Shown here one piece after another: positions 39,177-48,266 of a stretch of 64,000 nucleotides of DNA. Below the pieces are notes generated by a model, which searched no databases, was not told where the DNA came from, and saw only the letters and a program-made list of their open reading frames with translations. The position numbers and the translations under genes are program-made. Source of the stretch: Ectopseudomonas mendocina (GTDB taxonomy: Bacteria; Pseudomonadota; Gammaproteobacteria; Pseudomonadales; Pseudomonadaceae); assembly GCF_016008875.1 (NCBI RefSeq), contig NZ_JADTQG010000014.1, forward strand, positions 1 through 64,000, read 5' to 3'. Within the stretch, counting starts at the first letter, position 1. Each line of letters opens with the position of its first letter.

Positions 39177-40047
39177 CAAGAAACTCGACCTGGGCAGCTG
39201 GGTCAACGACGTGGTCCAGCACCTGCTGGACAACTACAGCGGTGTGTTCGACAGCATCGGCCAACTGGTCAGCGGTTTCTCCGAGGGCATCGAGAACCTG
39301 CTGATGCTGCCGCCGGCCTGGCTGCTCATCGCCATCTTCGTCGGCCTCGGCCTGTGGCGCATCGGCGTGCGCTTCGCGATCTTCACGGCGGTGGCGTTCA
39401 TCCTCATCGTCCTGACCGGCTTCTGGGAGCAGACCGTGGTCACCCTCGGCCTGACCTTCTCCTCGACATTGATCAGCCTGCTGCTGGGCATCCCGCTGGG
39501 TATCTGGGCCGCACGCAGCGAGCGCGTGGCGACCATCATCCGGCCGATTCTCGACTTCATGCAGACCATGCCGGCGTTCGTCTACCTGATCCCGGCGGCG
39601 ATGCTCTTCGGCCTGGGTCGCGTGCCCGGCATCATCGCCACGGTGATCTTCGCCATGCCACCGGCAGTGCGCCTGACCAGCCTGGGTATTCGCCAGGTGA
39701 ACAAGGAAATCGTCGAGGCCGGTCAGTCGTTCGGCTGCACCAGCCGCCAGCTGCTGTTCAAGGTGCAACTGCCCAACGCCATGCCGTCGATCATGGCCGG
39801 GGTCAACCAGACCATCATGATGGCCCTGTCGATGGTGATCATCGCCTCGATGGTCGGTGCGGGCGGCCTGGGTAACGACGTGCTGGCGAGTATCCAGCGC
39901 CTGGATATCGGTCTAGGCTTCGAGAGCGGCATGGCCGTGGTGTTGCTTGCGATCATCCTCGATCGCATCACCGAAAGCTTCGGCACCAAACAGACTGCCA
40001 AGCGCGGCGTGTTCGCCTGGTTCAGCGGCAAACTGCAGCGCCAATAA
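39169..40047 (+). CDS. cbcW: ABC transporter permease CbcW
   Basis: A 292-residue OpuAB/ProW-type permease with about six membrane helices. The EAA-type cytoplasmic loop reads IVEAGQSFGCTSRQLLFKVQ. It forms the inner-membrane channel served by CbcV and several binding proteins. It overlaps cbcV and is followed 29 bases later by cbcX. Confidence 0.95.
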   Translation: MSDKKLDLGSWVNDVVQHLLDNYSGVFDSIGQLVSGFSEGIENLLMLPPAWLLIAIFVGLGLWRIGVRFAIFTAVAFILIVLTGFWEQTVVTLGLTFSSTLISLLLGIPLGIWAARSERVATIIRPILDFMQTMPAFVYLIPAAMLFGLGRVPGIIATVIFAMPPAVRLTSLGIRQVNKEIVEAGQSFGCTSRQLLFKVQLPNAMPSIMAGVNQTIMMALSMVIIASMVGAGGLGNDVLASIQRLDIGLGFESGMAVVLLAIILDRITESFGTKQTAKRGVFAWFSGKLQRQ

Positions 40048-40076
40048 CTACTTTTTCACTTCACAGGGAACCGCAG

Positions 40077-41021
40077 ATGAAATCGTTCAAGACCACCGCC
40101 GCCATTGGCCTGCTGTCCTGCGCATTGATGCAGGGCGCCATGGCCGCGGAGCCGGCGAGCTGCAAACAGGTGCGTTTCGCCGAGATCGGCTGGGCCGACA
40201 TCGCCGCCACCACCGGCGTGGCCATGACCCTGGTCGAAGGCCTGGGCTACCAGCCGCGCAAGGTCATGGCGTCGGTACCGATCGCATTCACTGGCGTGAA
40301 GAGCGGGCAGGTCGATGTATTCCTCGGCTACTGGGCACCCTCGATGGATTCGGTGATCGAGCCGTTCCTCAAGGGCGACGGCGTCAAGGTGTTGCCCAAG
40401 GCCAACCTTGAAGGCGCCAAGTACACCCTGGCCGTACCGACCTACGCGGCCGAAGCCGGCCTGAAGAGTTTCCAGGACATCGCCAAGTTCAAGGATCAGC
40501 TGGGCGGCAAGATCTACGGCATCGAACCGGGTAACGACGGCAACCTGCTGATCGACGGCATGATCAAGAACAACCAGTTCGATCTGGGCGACTTCCGTAT
40601 GGTCGAGTCCAGCGAAGCCGGCATGCTGGTACAGGTGTCGCGCGCCATCAAGAAGAAGGAGCCGGTGGTCTTCCTCGGCTGGGCGCCGCACCCGATGAAT
40701 ACTCAGCACGACATCACCTACCTGTCCGGTGGTGACGACGTGTTCGGCCCCGACTATGGCGCAGCCAAGGTCTACACCGTGGTACCGCCGGATTACGAGG
40801 CGCGCTGCGAGAACGTCGGCAAACTGCTGAACAACCTGCAGTTCACCGTCGATATCGAAAGCCAGCTGATGGAAAAGGTACTGGACAAGGAAAACCCGCA
40901 GAACGTCGCCAAGGAGTGGATCAAGGCCAACCCGGCGATCCTCGACCAGTGGCTCAGCGGCGTGACCACCTTCGACGGCCAGGACGGCGTCGCTGCCGTG
41001 AAGAAACACGTCGGGCTGTAA
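40077..41021 (+). CDS. cbcX: Choline-binding periplasmic protein CbcX
   Basis: A 314-residue ChoX-type binding protein, with signal peptide. The cage motifs are IGWADI, GYWAP and LGWAPHPMN. The Cys pair (SCKQ and ARCEN) is conserved with CaiX. It is the third gene of cbcVWX, and in P. aeruginosa it binds choline. Confidence 0.94.
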   Translation: MKSFKTTAAIGLLSCALMQGAMAAEPASCKQVRFAEIGWADIAATTGVAMTLVEGLGYQPRKVMASVPIAFTGVKSGQVDVFLGYWAPSMDSVIEPFLKGDGVKVLPKANLEGAKYTLAVPTYAAEAGLKSFQDIAKFKDQLGGKIYGIEPGNDGNLLIDGMIKNNQFDLGDFRMVESSEAGMLVQVSRAIKKKEPVVFLGWAPHPMNTQHDITYLSGGDDVFGPDYGAAKVYTVVPPDYEARCENVGKLLNNLQFTVDIESQLMEKVLDKENPQNVAKEWIKANPAILDQWLSGVTTFDGQDGVAAVKKHVGL

Positions 41022-41370
41022 CCGCACCCGACCCGATTCGGGCTCGAACCTCGCGGTTCGGGCCTGGAAACCTCCTCGCTGAACGATAGCGGCCAATTTG
41101 GCCGTGACGGCGAGGCTTTGCCCGCGAACCGGCAATCCGCAACGCAACACGGCTCGCAAGGCCCGCAATGAGAACGAGCCAGTCAACACTTTGCAACTGC
41201 CACTCTAGAGGAGGGTTACAAACCCAGCGAGCGACAGCCAGGCAAGGCGAAATGGGCCGAGAAAGCGCAGTGTACGAGCCGTACATGAGCATTTTGAGGC
41301 TGATTTCAACGCAGCATGGCCGAGCGCAGAAGTTTGTAGCCTTGCTCTCAACTGACGGAGCACTAATAAC
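41022..41370. other. Intergenic region after cbcX with palindromes
   Basis: A 349-bp region. A 6-bp-stem hairpin (cgaacc / ggttcg) at 41045-41060 lacks a T-run. A tgtacgagccgtaca palindrome lies at 41271-41285, with gcgcag-containing flanks on both sides. No gene was found. The region probably also has the leader of the downstream betX-like gene. Confidence 0.65.
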
Positions 41371-42222
41371 ATGCGCGTACTCAAACACCTCTGCCTCGGC
41401 GCCGCCGCCCTGGCCATCGGCATGGGCAGCGCCCTGGCCGCCGACAAACCCACCCTGAAGATCGGCTACGTCAACGGCTGGGACGACAGCGTTGCCGTTA
41501 CCCATGTCGCAGGTGAAATCCTGCAAAGCCGCCTCGGCTACACGGTCGAGCTGAAACCGGTCGAACCCGCCATCATGTGGCAGGGCGTCGCCCGCGGCGA
41601 CCTCGACGCCACCCTTTCCGCCTGGCTGCCAGCCACCCACGGCGAGTACTACGAGAAGCTCAAGGACAAGGTCGAGATCCTCGGCACCAATTATTCCGGC
41701 GCCAAGATCGGCCTGATCGTGCCGGACTACGTTCAGGCCAAGACCATCGAAGACCTGGAGAAATACGCCAAGGACTTCGACGGCAAGATCACCGGTATCG
41801 ACGCCGGTGCCGGCGTGATGCGCCGCACCGAAGACGCCATCAAGGAATACAACCTGGCCAGCATCAAGTTGATGCCAAGCTCCGGCCCGGCCATGGCCAC
41901 CGCCCTGACCCGTGCCGAGAAGGCGCAGAAGCCGATCGTGGTCACCGGCTGGATTCCGCACTGGATGTTCGCCAAATGGAAACTGCGCTTCCTCGAAGAT
42001 CCGAAGAAGGTGTTCGGCGACGACGAGCGCGTCGACACCGTGGCCAACCCGCAGCTCAAGGGCAAGGCTGGCGACGCTGCCGCCTTCCTCAGCAAGATTT
42101 CCTGGAGCGGCGAAGAAGTCGGTTCGGTGATGCTGGCCATTCGTGAAGGCGCCAAGCCGGATGAGGCCGCCAAGGACTGGATCGCCAAGAACCCGGATCG
42201 CGTCGACAGCTGGCTGAAGTAA
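41371..42222 (+). CDS. betX: Glycine-betaine-binding periplasmic protein (BetX-like)
   Basis: A 283-residue OpuAC protein with a clear signal peptide (to AADKP). The betaine-type cage is NGWDDS, SAWLP and TGWIPHWMFAKW. Unlike its three neighbours it lacks the Cys pair. The BetX name comes from the glycine-betaine specificity of such motifs in pseudomonads. It ends at a strong terminator. Confidence 0.88.
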   Translation: MRVLKHLCLGAAALAIGMGSALAADKPTLKIGYVNGWDDSVAVTHVAGEILQSRLGYTVELKPVEPAIMWQGVARGDLDATLSAWLPATHGEYYEKLKDKVEILGTNYSGAKIGLIVPDYVQAKTIEDLEKYAKDFDGKITGIDAGAGVMRRTEDAIKEYNLASIKLMPSSGPAMATALTRAEKAQKPIVVTGWIPHWMFAKWKLRFLEDPKKVFGDDERVDTVANPQLKGKAGDAAAFLSKISWSGEEVGSVMLAIREGAKPDEAAKDWIAKNPDRVDSWLK

Positions 42223-42243
42223 GACGCTGGTCCTGCACCAGCA

Positions 42244-42272
42244 CAAAGCGGGCTTCGGCCCGCTTTGTCGTT
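42244..42272 (+). terminator. Rho-independent terminator after the betX-like gene
   Basis: The stem caaagcgggc / gcccgctttg with a TTCG tetraloop, followed by tcgttt. It lies 20 bases past the stop codon. Confidence 0.9.
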
Positions 42273-42373
42273 TCTGCCGAGTCCGAGTTCAAGTTTTCGG
42301 ACATCTCGACTGGGACATCGACGGCATGCCCTCTAGACTCTCGCCCCCCGAAAACGAACAGACCGAGAACGCA

Positions 42374-42733
42374 ATGAAAAGTACCGCCGTCGTCTTCGCC
42401 ACTATTGGCTGTCTTACCCTGCTGACGTTCCTGTTCGTCTACACCAGCTCGATCAACATTTTCCTGATCTGGGACGCAAAGACCTACCGCTATCTGGCCA
42501 TCTGCGCCGGGCTGATGATCGCAGCCATCTTCGGGGCGGCTCTGCTAGCGGCCGGCAAGCCCGGTACCTCGAAGCTGGCTATCGCCGTCCTGCTGCTTAC
42601 GGCACTGATCACCCAGTTTCTGTTCGGTTTCGATCTGTATACCGTCATGGCGGTCGGACTGTTGTACGTCGCCGCGCTGATCGAGTGCGCCGCACTGACT
42701 TCGGATACCGTCGAAGAGTCGCAGCAGCAGTGA
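42374..42733 (+). CDS. Small four-helix membrane protein, unknown
   Basis: A 119-residue protein with about four hydrophobic helices (start MKSTAVVFATIGCLTLLTFL; a later GFDLYTVMAVGLLYVAALIE). GAGAACGC precedes the ATG at 42374. No family recognised. It lies between the betX terminator and the betI operator, followed ten bases later by another small membrane gene. Confidence 0.75.
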   Translation: MKSTAVVFATIGCLTLLTFLFVYTSSINIFLIWDAKTYRYLAICAGLMIAAIFGAALLAAGKPGTSKLAIAVLLLTALITQFLFGFDLYTVMAVGLLYVAALIECAALTSDTVEESQQQ

Positions 42734-42743
42734 CCGACGCCCC

Positions 42744-43097
42744 ATGAGCACGCCTCGCCATCTCTCCAGGCGGCCGTCCCGCAATGGTCTGGAGAGCTGG
42801 ATACAGACCATTGCCGCCCTTCCCGAGGGCTATAAGTTAATGCTTCTGCCCTATCTTCCTGCATGGCTTGCGCCCGCATCCTGGGGCCTGTGGGGGGCCG
42901 GCGCCGGCACGTTTGGCATGTTCATTTGCGTGACGGTCGCTCTGTATTCCATTCGCTGCAACGAGCGCACGCTGGCTGGCGTGCTGTACGTCGGGGACGC
43001 TCGTAGTGTTACCACGCTCTTCTTCAGCCACCTGTCGCAGGGCCTGGGCCTGAGCATCGCCCTGTTTCTGCCACATCTTCTGCTTACAGGCCGCTGA
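42744..43097 (+). CDS. Small membrane protein, unknown
   Basis: A 117-residue protein with a basic N-terminus (RHLSRRPSRNG) and about three hydrophobic segments (WGLWGAGAGTFGMFICVTVA; LGLSIALFLPHLLL). It starts ten bases after the previous gene, which suggests cotranscription. No clear ribosome site was found, so coding is less certain. Confidence 0.55.
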   Translation: MSTPRHLSRRPSRNGLESWIQTIAALPEGYKLMLLPYLPAWLAPASWGLWGAGAGTFGMFICVTVALYSIRCNERTLAGVLYVGDARSVTTLFFSHLSQGLGLSIALFLPHLLLTGR

Positions 43098-43118
43098 CTG
43101 CAGACACGGCAGCACGCA

Positions 43119-43138
43119 TTGATTGATCGCTCGGTCAA
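43119..43138. promoter_or_regulatory. Probable BetI operator upstream of betI
   Basis: ttgattgatcgctcggtcaa, containing TTGATTGATCG that recurs at 43898-43913 ahead of betB. It is an imperfect inverted repeat typical of TetR operators (TTGA...TCAA). It lies about 45 bases upstream of the betI ATG and thus fits autorepression. Confidence 0.8.
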
Positions 43139-43182
43139 AAACTGCCTAGACTTCGGCTCCCCCGCCCCTCACGGAGTGCCCC

Positions 43183-43773
43183 ATGCCCAAGGTCGGCATG
43201 CAGCCCATTCGCCGTTCGCAACTGATCGCCGCCACCCTGGAAGCCGTCGACCAGGTCGGCATGGCCGACGCCAGCATCGCCTATATCGCCCGCCTGGCCG
43301 GTGTTTCCAACGGCATCATCAGTCACTACTTCAACGACAAGAACGGCCTGCTCGAAGCCACCATGCGCCACCTGATGCAGGCGTTGCGTGATGCTGTGGC
43401 CGAGAGGCGCCAGGCGTTGGACGACGACAGCCCGCGCGCGCACCTGAAGGCGATGATCGATGGCAACTTCGATGACAGTCAGGTCAGCGGCCCGGCGATG
43501 AAAACCTGGCTGGCGTTCTGGGCCAGCAGCATGCACCAGCCGGCCCTGCGGCGCTTGCAGCGGGTCAATGACCACCGCCTGTATTCCAACCTCTGCGGCC
43601 AGTTCCATCGCGCCCTGGAGCAAGACCAGGCGCGCCTTGCCGCTCGCGGCCTGGCTTCGTTGATCGATGGCCTGTGGCTGCGCGGTGCGCTCTCCGGCGA
43701 AGCCTTCGACACCGACCAGGCGCGCCGCATCGCCTACGACTACCTCGACCTGCAGCTGGCCAAGGCCCGTTAG
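43183..43773 (+). CDS. betI: Choline-responsive repressor BetI
   Basis: A 196-residue TetR-family regulator. The helix-turn-helix region lies at about residues 10-55 ([20 protein letters not shown]). The BetI family N-terminus [14 protein letters not shown] is visible. CGGAG precedes the ATG. It represses bet genes until choline is present; both predicted operators lie in this locus. Confidence 0.95.
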   Translation: MPKVGMQPIRRSQLIAATLEAVDQVGMADASIAYIARLAGVSNGIISHYFNDKNGLLEATMRHLMQALRDAVAERRQALDDDSPRAHLKAMIDGNFDDSQVSGPAMKTWLAFWASSMHQPALRRLQRVNDHRLYSNLCGQFHRALEQDQARLAARGLASLIDGLWLRGALSGEAFDTDQARRIAYDYLDLQLAKAR

Positions 43774-43820
43774 GGTTTGCCGGCGGCGAGACCTTAGAAG
43801 CTCGATCCTTCCTGACCCTG

Positions 43821-43836
43821 GTGGGCTAAAGCCCAC
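43821..43836. repeat. Short palindrome between betI and betB
   Basis: gtgggctaaagcccac, a compact inverted repeat like that at 34238-34255, in the 195-bp betI-betB gap ahead of the betB operator. Confidence 0.7.
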
Positions 43837-43897
43837 CCTACGGCTGCGTGGGTTGCTCACTTGGTATGTCGCGTTTGGCTGCGCCTTGTCGTTTTTA

Positions 43898-43913
43898 TTG
43901 ATTGATCGTTCAA
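43898..43913. promoter_or_regulatory. Probable BetI operator upstream of betB
   Basis: ttgattgatcgttcaa, sharing TTGATTGATCG with the site ahead of betI. It is an imperfect inverted repeat followed by the AT-rich tract tttaaataaaata, which could hold the minus-10 region. It implies a second BetI-regulated promoter for betBA. Confidence 0.8.
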
Positions 43914-43968
43914 TTTAAATAAAATAGGCTGTCCTCTAAGCAGATTGACCGAGTTCAGAGGACAGCCC

Positions 43969-45441
43969 ATGCCCCGTTTCGCCGAACAGCAGCTCTACAT
44001 CGGCGGCCAGTACGTCGCCGCCAGCAGTGGAGAAACCTTCGACAGCATCAACCCGGCTACCGGTGAGGTGCTGGCCAAGGTGCAGCGCGCCAGCCAGGCG
44101 GACGTGGATCGTGCCGTGGCCAGCGCCGCCGAAGGGCAGAAGGTATGGGCGGCGATGACGGCCATGCAGCGCTCGCGCATTCTGCGCAAGGCGGTGGATA
44201 TTCTCCGTGAGCGCAACGACGAGCTTGCCGAGCTGGAAACCCTCGACACCGGCAAGCCGCTTTCCGAAACCCGCTACGTCGATATCGTTACCGGTGCCGA
44301 CGTGCTGGAGTACTACGCAGGCCTGATCCCGGCCATCGAAGGCGAGCAGATCCCGCTGCGCGAGACCTCTTTCGTCTACACCCGTCGCGAGCCACTGGGC
44401 GTGGTCGCCGGCATCGGCGCGTGGAACTACCCGATCCAGATCGCCCTGTGGAAATCCGCCCCGGCCCTGGCTGCAGGCAACGCGATGATCTTCAAGCCCA
44501 GCGAGGTCACCTCGCTGACCGCGCTGAAGCTGGCCGAGATTTACACCGAGGCCGGCCTGCCCGCCGGCGTGTTCAACGTGCTTACCGGCAGCGGCCGCGA
44601 AGTCGGCCAGTGGCTGACCGAGCATCCGGGCATCGAGAAAATCTCCTTCACCGGCGGCACTGTCACCGGCAAGAAGGTGATGGCCAGTGCCTCCAGTTCC
44701 AGCCTCAAGGAAGTGACCATGGAGCTGGGCGGCAAGTCGCCCTTGATCGTGTTCGAGGACGCCGATCTGGATCGCGCCGCCGACATCGCGGTGATGGCCA
44801 ACTTCTACAGCTCCGGCCAGGTCTGCACCAACGGCACCCGCGTGTTCGTGCCGCGCATGCTGCAAGCACGCTTCGAGGCCAAGGTGCTGGACCGGGTCAA
44901 GCGCATACGCCTTGGCGATCCGCTGGATGACGCCACCAACTTCGGCCCGCTGGTCAGCTACGCGCACATGGAGAACGTGCTCGGCTACATCGACAAGGGC
45001 CGCAGCGAAGGCGCACGCCTGCTGATCGGCGGTGCGCGCGTGACCGACGGCGAGTACGCCAACGGCGCCTACGTTGCGCCGACCGTGTTCACCGATTGCC
45101 GGGACGACATGACCATCGTGCGCGAGGAAATCTTCGGCCCGGTGATGAGCATCCTTATCTACGACGATGAAGAGGAAGTGATCCGCCGCGCCAACGACAC
45201 CGACTACGGCCTGGCCGCTGGCGTGGTGACCCGCGATCTCAACCGCGCACACCGGGTGATCCACAAGCTGGAAGCCGGCATCTGCTGGATCAACACCTGG
45301 GGCGAATCGCCAGCCGAGATGCCGGTGGGCGGCTACAAGCAGTCCGGCGTCGGCCGCGAAAACGGTCTAGTCACCCTCGGCCACTACACCCGCATCAAGT
45401 CGGTGCAGCTGGAAATGGGCGACTACGCCTCGGTGTTCTGA
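43969..45441 (+). CDS. betB: Betaine aldehyde dehydrogenase BetB
   Basis: A 490-residue aldehyde dehydrogenase that makes glycine betaine from betaine aldehyde. Glu is in [11 protein letters not shown] (about 252) and the catalytic Cys in [11 protein letters not shown] (about 286). The sequence [16 protein letters not shown] gives the cofactor loop. The ATG at 43969 is used because AGAGGA lies upstream and the length equals the P. aeruginosa enzyme (490). Confidence 0.97.
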   Translation: MPRFAEQQLYIGGQYVAASSGETFDSINPATGEVLAKVQRASQADVDRAVASAAEGQKVWAAMTAMQRSRILRKAVDILRERNDELAELETLDTGKPLSETRYVDIVTGADVLEYYAGLIPAIEGEQIPLRETSFVYTRREPLGVVAGIGAWNYPIQIALWKSAPALAAGNAMIFKPSEVTSLTALKLAEIYTEAGLPAGVFNVLTGSGREVGQWLTEHPGIEKISFTGGTVTGKKVMASASSSSLKEVTMELGGKSPLIVFEDADLDRAADIAVMANFYSSGQVCTNGTRVFVPRMLQARFEAKVLDRVKRIRLGDPLDDATNFGPLVSYAHMENVLGYIDKGRSEGARLLIGGARVTDGEYANGAYVAPTVFTDCRDDMTIVREEIFGPVMSILIYDDEEEVIRRANDTDYGLAAGVVTRDLNRAHRVIHKLEAGICWINTWGESPAEMPVGGYKQSGVGRENGLVTLGHYTRIKSVQLEMGDYASVF

Positions 45442-45458
45442 TCGTCAACGCCACACCA

Positions 45459-45524
45459 TGTAGGAGCGGCCGGGCGGCGCACCGTTTGATCCGCGAAAGC
45501 ATCGCGGCTGAAGCCGCTCCTACA
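45459..45524. repeat. REP pair after betB
   Basis: tgtaggagcggc at 45459 is mirrored by tcgcggctgaagccgctcct plus aca ending at 45524. The inner centre is GC rich and only partly matching. Confidence 0.8.
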
Positions 45525-45540
45525 AAAAGATCGTCGCCGC

Positions 45541-45596
45541 GTAGCCCGGATGCAATCCGGGAATAGTCACCGCGTTTTCCCGGATCGCAACCGGGC
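45541..45596. repeat. REP pair just upstream of betA
   Basis: gtagcccggatgcaatccgg and cccggatcgcaaccgggca. It ends a few bases before the betA ribosome site GGAGGAG at 45601-45607. It is the second REP type in the 168-bp betB-betA gap. Confidence 0.85.
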
Positions 45597-45609
45597 AGCA
45601 GGAGGAGCC

Positions 45610-47307
45610 ATGACTCAGGAATTCGACTACATCATCATCGGCGCCGGCTCGGCCGGTAATGTTCTGGCCACCCGCCTGACCGAGGATGCAGACGCCAGCG
45701 TGCTGCTGCTCGAAGCCGGCGGCCCCGACTACCGCCTCGATTTCCGCACCCAAATGCCCGCCGCCCTGGCCTTCCCCCTGCAGGGCCGGCGCTACAACTG
45801 GGCCTACGAGACCGACCCCGAGCCGCACATGAACAACCGCCGCATGGAGTGCGGACGCGGCAAGGGCCTGGGCGGCTCGTCGCTGATCAACGGCATGTGC
45901 TACATCCGCGGCAACGCGCTGGACTTCGACAACTGGGCCAAGGCCAAGGGCCTGGAAGACTGGACCTACCACGACTGCCTGCCCTACTTCCGCAAGGCGG
46001 AAACCCGCGACATCGGCCCCAACGACTACCACGGCGGCGACGGCCCGGTCAGCGTGACCACGCCCAAAGTCGGCAACAACCCGCTGTTCCACGCCATGGT
46101 CGAGGCCGGCGTGCAGGCCGGTTATCCGCGTACCGACGACCTCAACGGCTACCAGCAGGAAGGCTTTGGCCCGATGGATCGCACCGTGACCCCCGAAGGT
46201 CGTCGCGCCAGCACCGCCCGTGGCTATCTGGATCAGGCGCGGGGGCGGCCCAACCTGACCATCGTCACCCATGCCACCACCGACCGCATTCTGTTCGACG
46301 GCAAGCGCGCCTGCGGCGTCAGCTACCTGATCAGCAACGCCAATGACGCCTCCGTGGCCCGTGCCCGTCGCGAAGTGCTGCTGTGTGCCGGGGCTATCGC
46401 CTCGCCGCAGATCCTGCAGCGTTCCGGCGTCGGCCCGGGCGAGCTGCTGCGCAGCCTGGACATTGATGTCGTGCACGAACTGCCGGGCGTCGGCGAGAAC
46501 CTGCAGGACCACCTGGAAATGTACCTGCAGTACGCCTGCACCCAGCCGGTGTCGCTGTACCCTGCGCTCAAGCTGCTCAACCAGCCGGGCATCGGCGCAC
46601 AGTGGCTATTCACCGGCCACGGCATCGGCGCCAGCAACCAGTTCGAGGCTGGTGGTTTCATCCGCACCCGCCCGGAGTTCGCCTGGCCCAACATCCAGTT
46701 TCACTTCCTGCCGGTGGCGATCAACTACAACGGCAGCAACGCGGTGAATGAGCACGGCTTCCAGGCCCACGTCGGCTCCATGCGCTCGCCCAGCCGCGGG
46801 CGTATCCAGCTCAAGTCGAAGGACCCGCGCCAACACCCAAGCATCCTGTTCAATTACATGAGCGCCGATCAGGACTGGCAGGAGTTACGCGACGCCATTC
46901 GCATCACCCGCGAGATCATGAGCCAGCCGGCACTCGATCCGTACCGCGGCCGTGAGATCAGCCCCGGCGCCCACGTGCAGACCGACGCAGAGCTCGATGC
47001 CTTTATTCGCGAACATGCGGAAACCGCCTTCCACCCGTCCTGCTCGTGCAAGATGGGCGAGGACGACATGGCGGTGGTCGACGGCCAGGGTCGCGTGCAC
47101 GGTTTGCAGGGACTGCGCGTGGTGGATGCCTCGATCATGCCGGAGATCATCACCGGCAACCTCAACGCCACCACCATCATGATGGCCGAGAAGATCGCCG
47201 ATCGGATTCGCGGGCGCCAGGCGCTGCCGCGCAGCACAGCGCCCTACTTCGTCGCCGGCGAGCGCCCCGTGCGCGGGCAACCGCAGCGGGCGGCCTCGGC
47301 GGCCTGA
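45610..47307 (+). CDS. betA: Choline dehydrogenase BetA
   Basis: A 565-residue GMC-family flavoprotein oxidising choline to betaine aldehyde. The FAD motif [16 protein letters not shown] starts near residue 8; GMC signatures and the catalytic His in HPSCSCKMG are seen. [12 protein letters not shown] ends the FAD domain. GGAGGAG decides the ATG at 45610. It is membrane associated and passes electrons to the respiratory chain in this family. Confidence 0.97.
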   Translation: MTQEFDYIIIGAGSAGNVLATRLTEDADASVLLLEAGGPDYRLDFRTQMPAALAFPLQGRRYNWAYETDPEPHMNNRRMECGRGKGLGGSSLINGMCYIRGNALDFDNWAKAKGLEDWTYHDCLPYFRKAETRDIGPNDYHGGDGPVSVTTPKVGNNPLFHAMVEAGVQAGYPRTDDLNGYQQEGFGPMDRTVTPEGRRASTARGYLDQARGRPNLTIVTHATTDRILFDGKRACGVSYLISNANDASVARARREVLLCAGAIASPQILQRSGVGPGELLRSLDIDVVHELPGVGENLQDHLEMYLQYACTQPVSLYPALKLLNQPGIGAQWLFTGHGIGASNQFEAGGFIRTRPEFAWPNIQFHFLPVAINYNGSNAVNEHGFQAHVGSMRSPSRGRIQLKSKDPRQHPSILFNYMSADQDWQELRDAIRITREIMSQPALDPYRGREISPGAHVQTDAELDAFIREHAETAFHPSCSCKMGEDDMAVVDGQGRVHGLQGLRVVDASIMPEIITGNLNATTIMMAEKIADRIRGRQALPRSTAPYFVAGERPVRGQPQRAASAA

Positions 47308-47337
47308 CATCCGGCATCGGAGGGGCCTGCGGCCCTA

Positions 47338-47360
47338 TCGCGAATGAATTCGCTCCTACA
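47338..47360. repeat. REP unit left of the RAYT remnant
   Basis: tcgcgaatgaattcgctcct plus aca, the reverse complement of the unit at 47936-47958. It lies just downstream of betA. Confidence 0.85.
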
Positions 47361-47380
47361 TATTCAATCGCGGTCAGTGC

Positions 47381-47872
47381 CTACAGCCAGATTGCATCCC
47401 AATGCGAATAGTCAGCCACGCTCCGCGCCAATCCGGCCCTGAGCGGATTGGTCACCATGTAACGTGCCAGAGCGCGCAGGTCGTCCTCCTGGCGAACCGC
47501 CCGGTCGTGATAGCCCGGCTGCCATACCCGGCCCTGCACGGCATGCTCGCGGTTGATCGCCTGAGCACTGCGCGCCTTCAGGTGCTTGACCAGGCGGGCC
47601 AATCCGCCGTGATCCAGGGTCACCAGCTAATGCAGATGATCCGGCATGACCACCCAGGCCAACGAGCGGGCCAGCCCCTCTGCCTCGCAATGGCGCATCT
47701 GCTGAATCAACAGGCGGGACGTGACGAAATCCAGGAAGAGCGGGCGGCGCCCGGCCGTCACGGTGGTAATCATGTAGCTGCGCCCGGCCTCGGAAAAGCG
47801 GCCGACGCGCAAGCTGCGCGCATGAGGGTAGATATCGTCCGGCATTCCTTTGCCTCCTGATCCTTCGTTCAT
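47381..47872 (-). pseudogene. REP-associated tyrosine transposase (RAYT), in-frame stop
   Basis: A continuous frame of about 163 codons interrupted by TAG at 47627-47629, probably a former TGG codon (the family reads HLHWL at this point). The first part MNEGSGGKGMPDDIYPHARS ends with the HxH motif in VVMPDHLH. The second part runs VTLDHGGLARLVKHLKAR...VWQPGYHDRAVR...LARYMVTNPLRAGLARSV, with the likely catalytic Tyr in RYMVTNP. REP units flank it in inverted orientation. RAYTs are thought to move or maintain REPs; this copy is probably inactive. Confidence 0.88.
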
Positions 47873-47935
47873 AACACCCTAGACCAGCCCCGGCGATATG
47901 GCGACCAGAACGGTCGCCCCCCGCAAGCCCCACCC

Positions 47936-48013
47936 TGTAGGAGCGAATTCATTCGCGATCCTCGTAGCATCGGTGCCACACCCTATCGCGGATAAATCCG
48001 CTCCTACCGATCG
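47936..48013. repeat. BIME copy 1 beside the RAYT remnant
   Basis: A REP unit tgtaggagcgaattcattcg plus cga, then ctcgtagcatcggtgccaca, then an inverted variant tatcgcggataaatccgctc plus ctaccgatcg. It is duplicated at 48051-48129 with few differences. Confidence 0.85.
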
Positions 48014-48050
48014 CCATCCAACCCTACGCACTGTCAGCCGCCGCCCCACC

Positions 48051-48129
48051 TGTAGGGGCGAATTCATTCGCGATCCTCGTAGCGTCGGTGACACACCCCT
48101 ATCGCGGATAAATCCGCTCCTACCGATCG
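48051..48129. repeat. BIME copy 2 (tandem duplicate)
   Basis: Matches 47936-48013 except for a few substitutions and one extra base (79 versus 78 bases). It supports recent tandem duplication of a whole REP pair upstream of the MFS gene. Confidence 0.85.
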
Positions 48130-48266
48130 ATGCCCGACCATACCGGCCTCGGCCGCGATGCGCTTGCATGTCGGATCGAATTTATTCGTGCCAGCGCCGT
48201 CGAACGGGAGCACTTCCCGCGATAAAGGCGGAGCGGCCACTGCCGCCCTTCACTGCCGGACGCCTC

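Noticed and set aside
47936..48129. A CRISPR array
   Set aside because: Only two long copies, each made of inverted REPs, with no regular short direct repeats or spacers and no cas genes.
47898..48266. N-terminal extension of the MFS transporter through the BIME
   Set aside because: It would translate REP sequence and adds no transporter-like residues; the ATG at 48267 gives the typical N-terminus.
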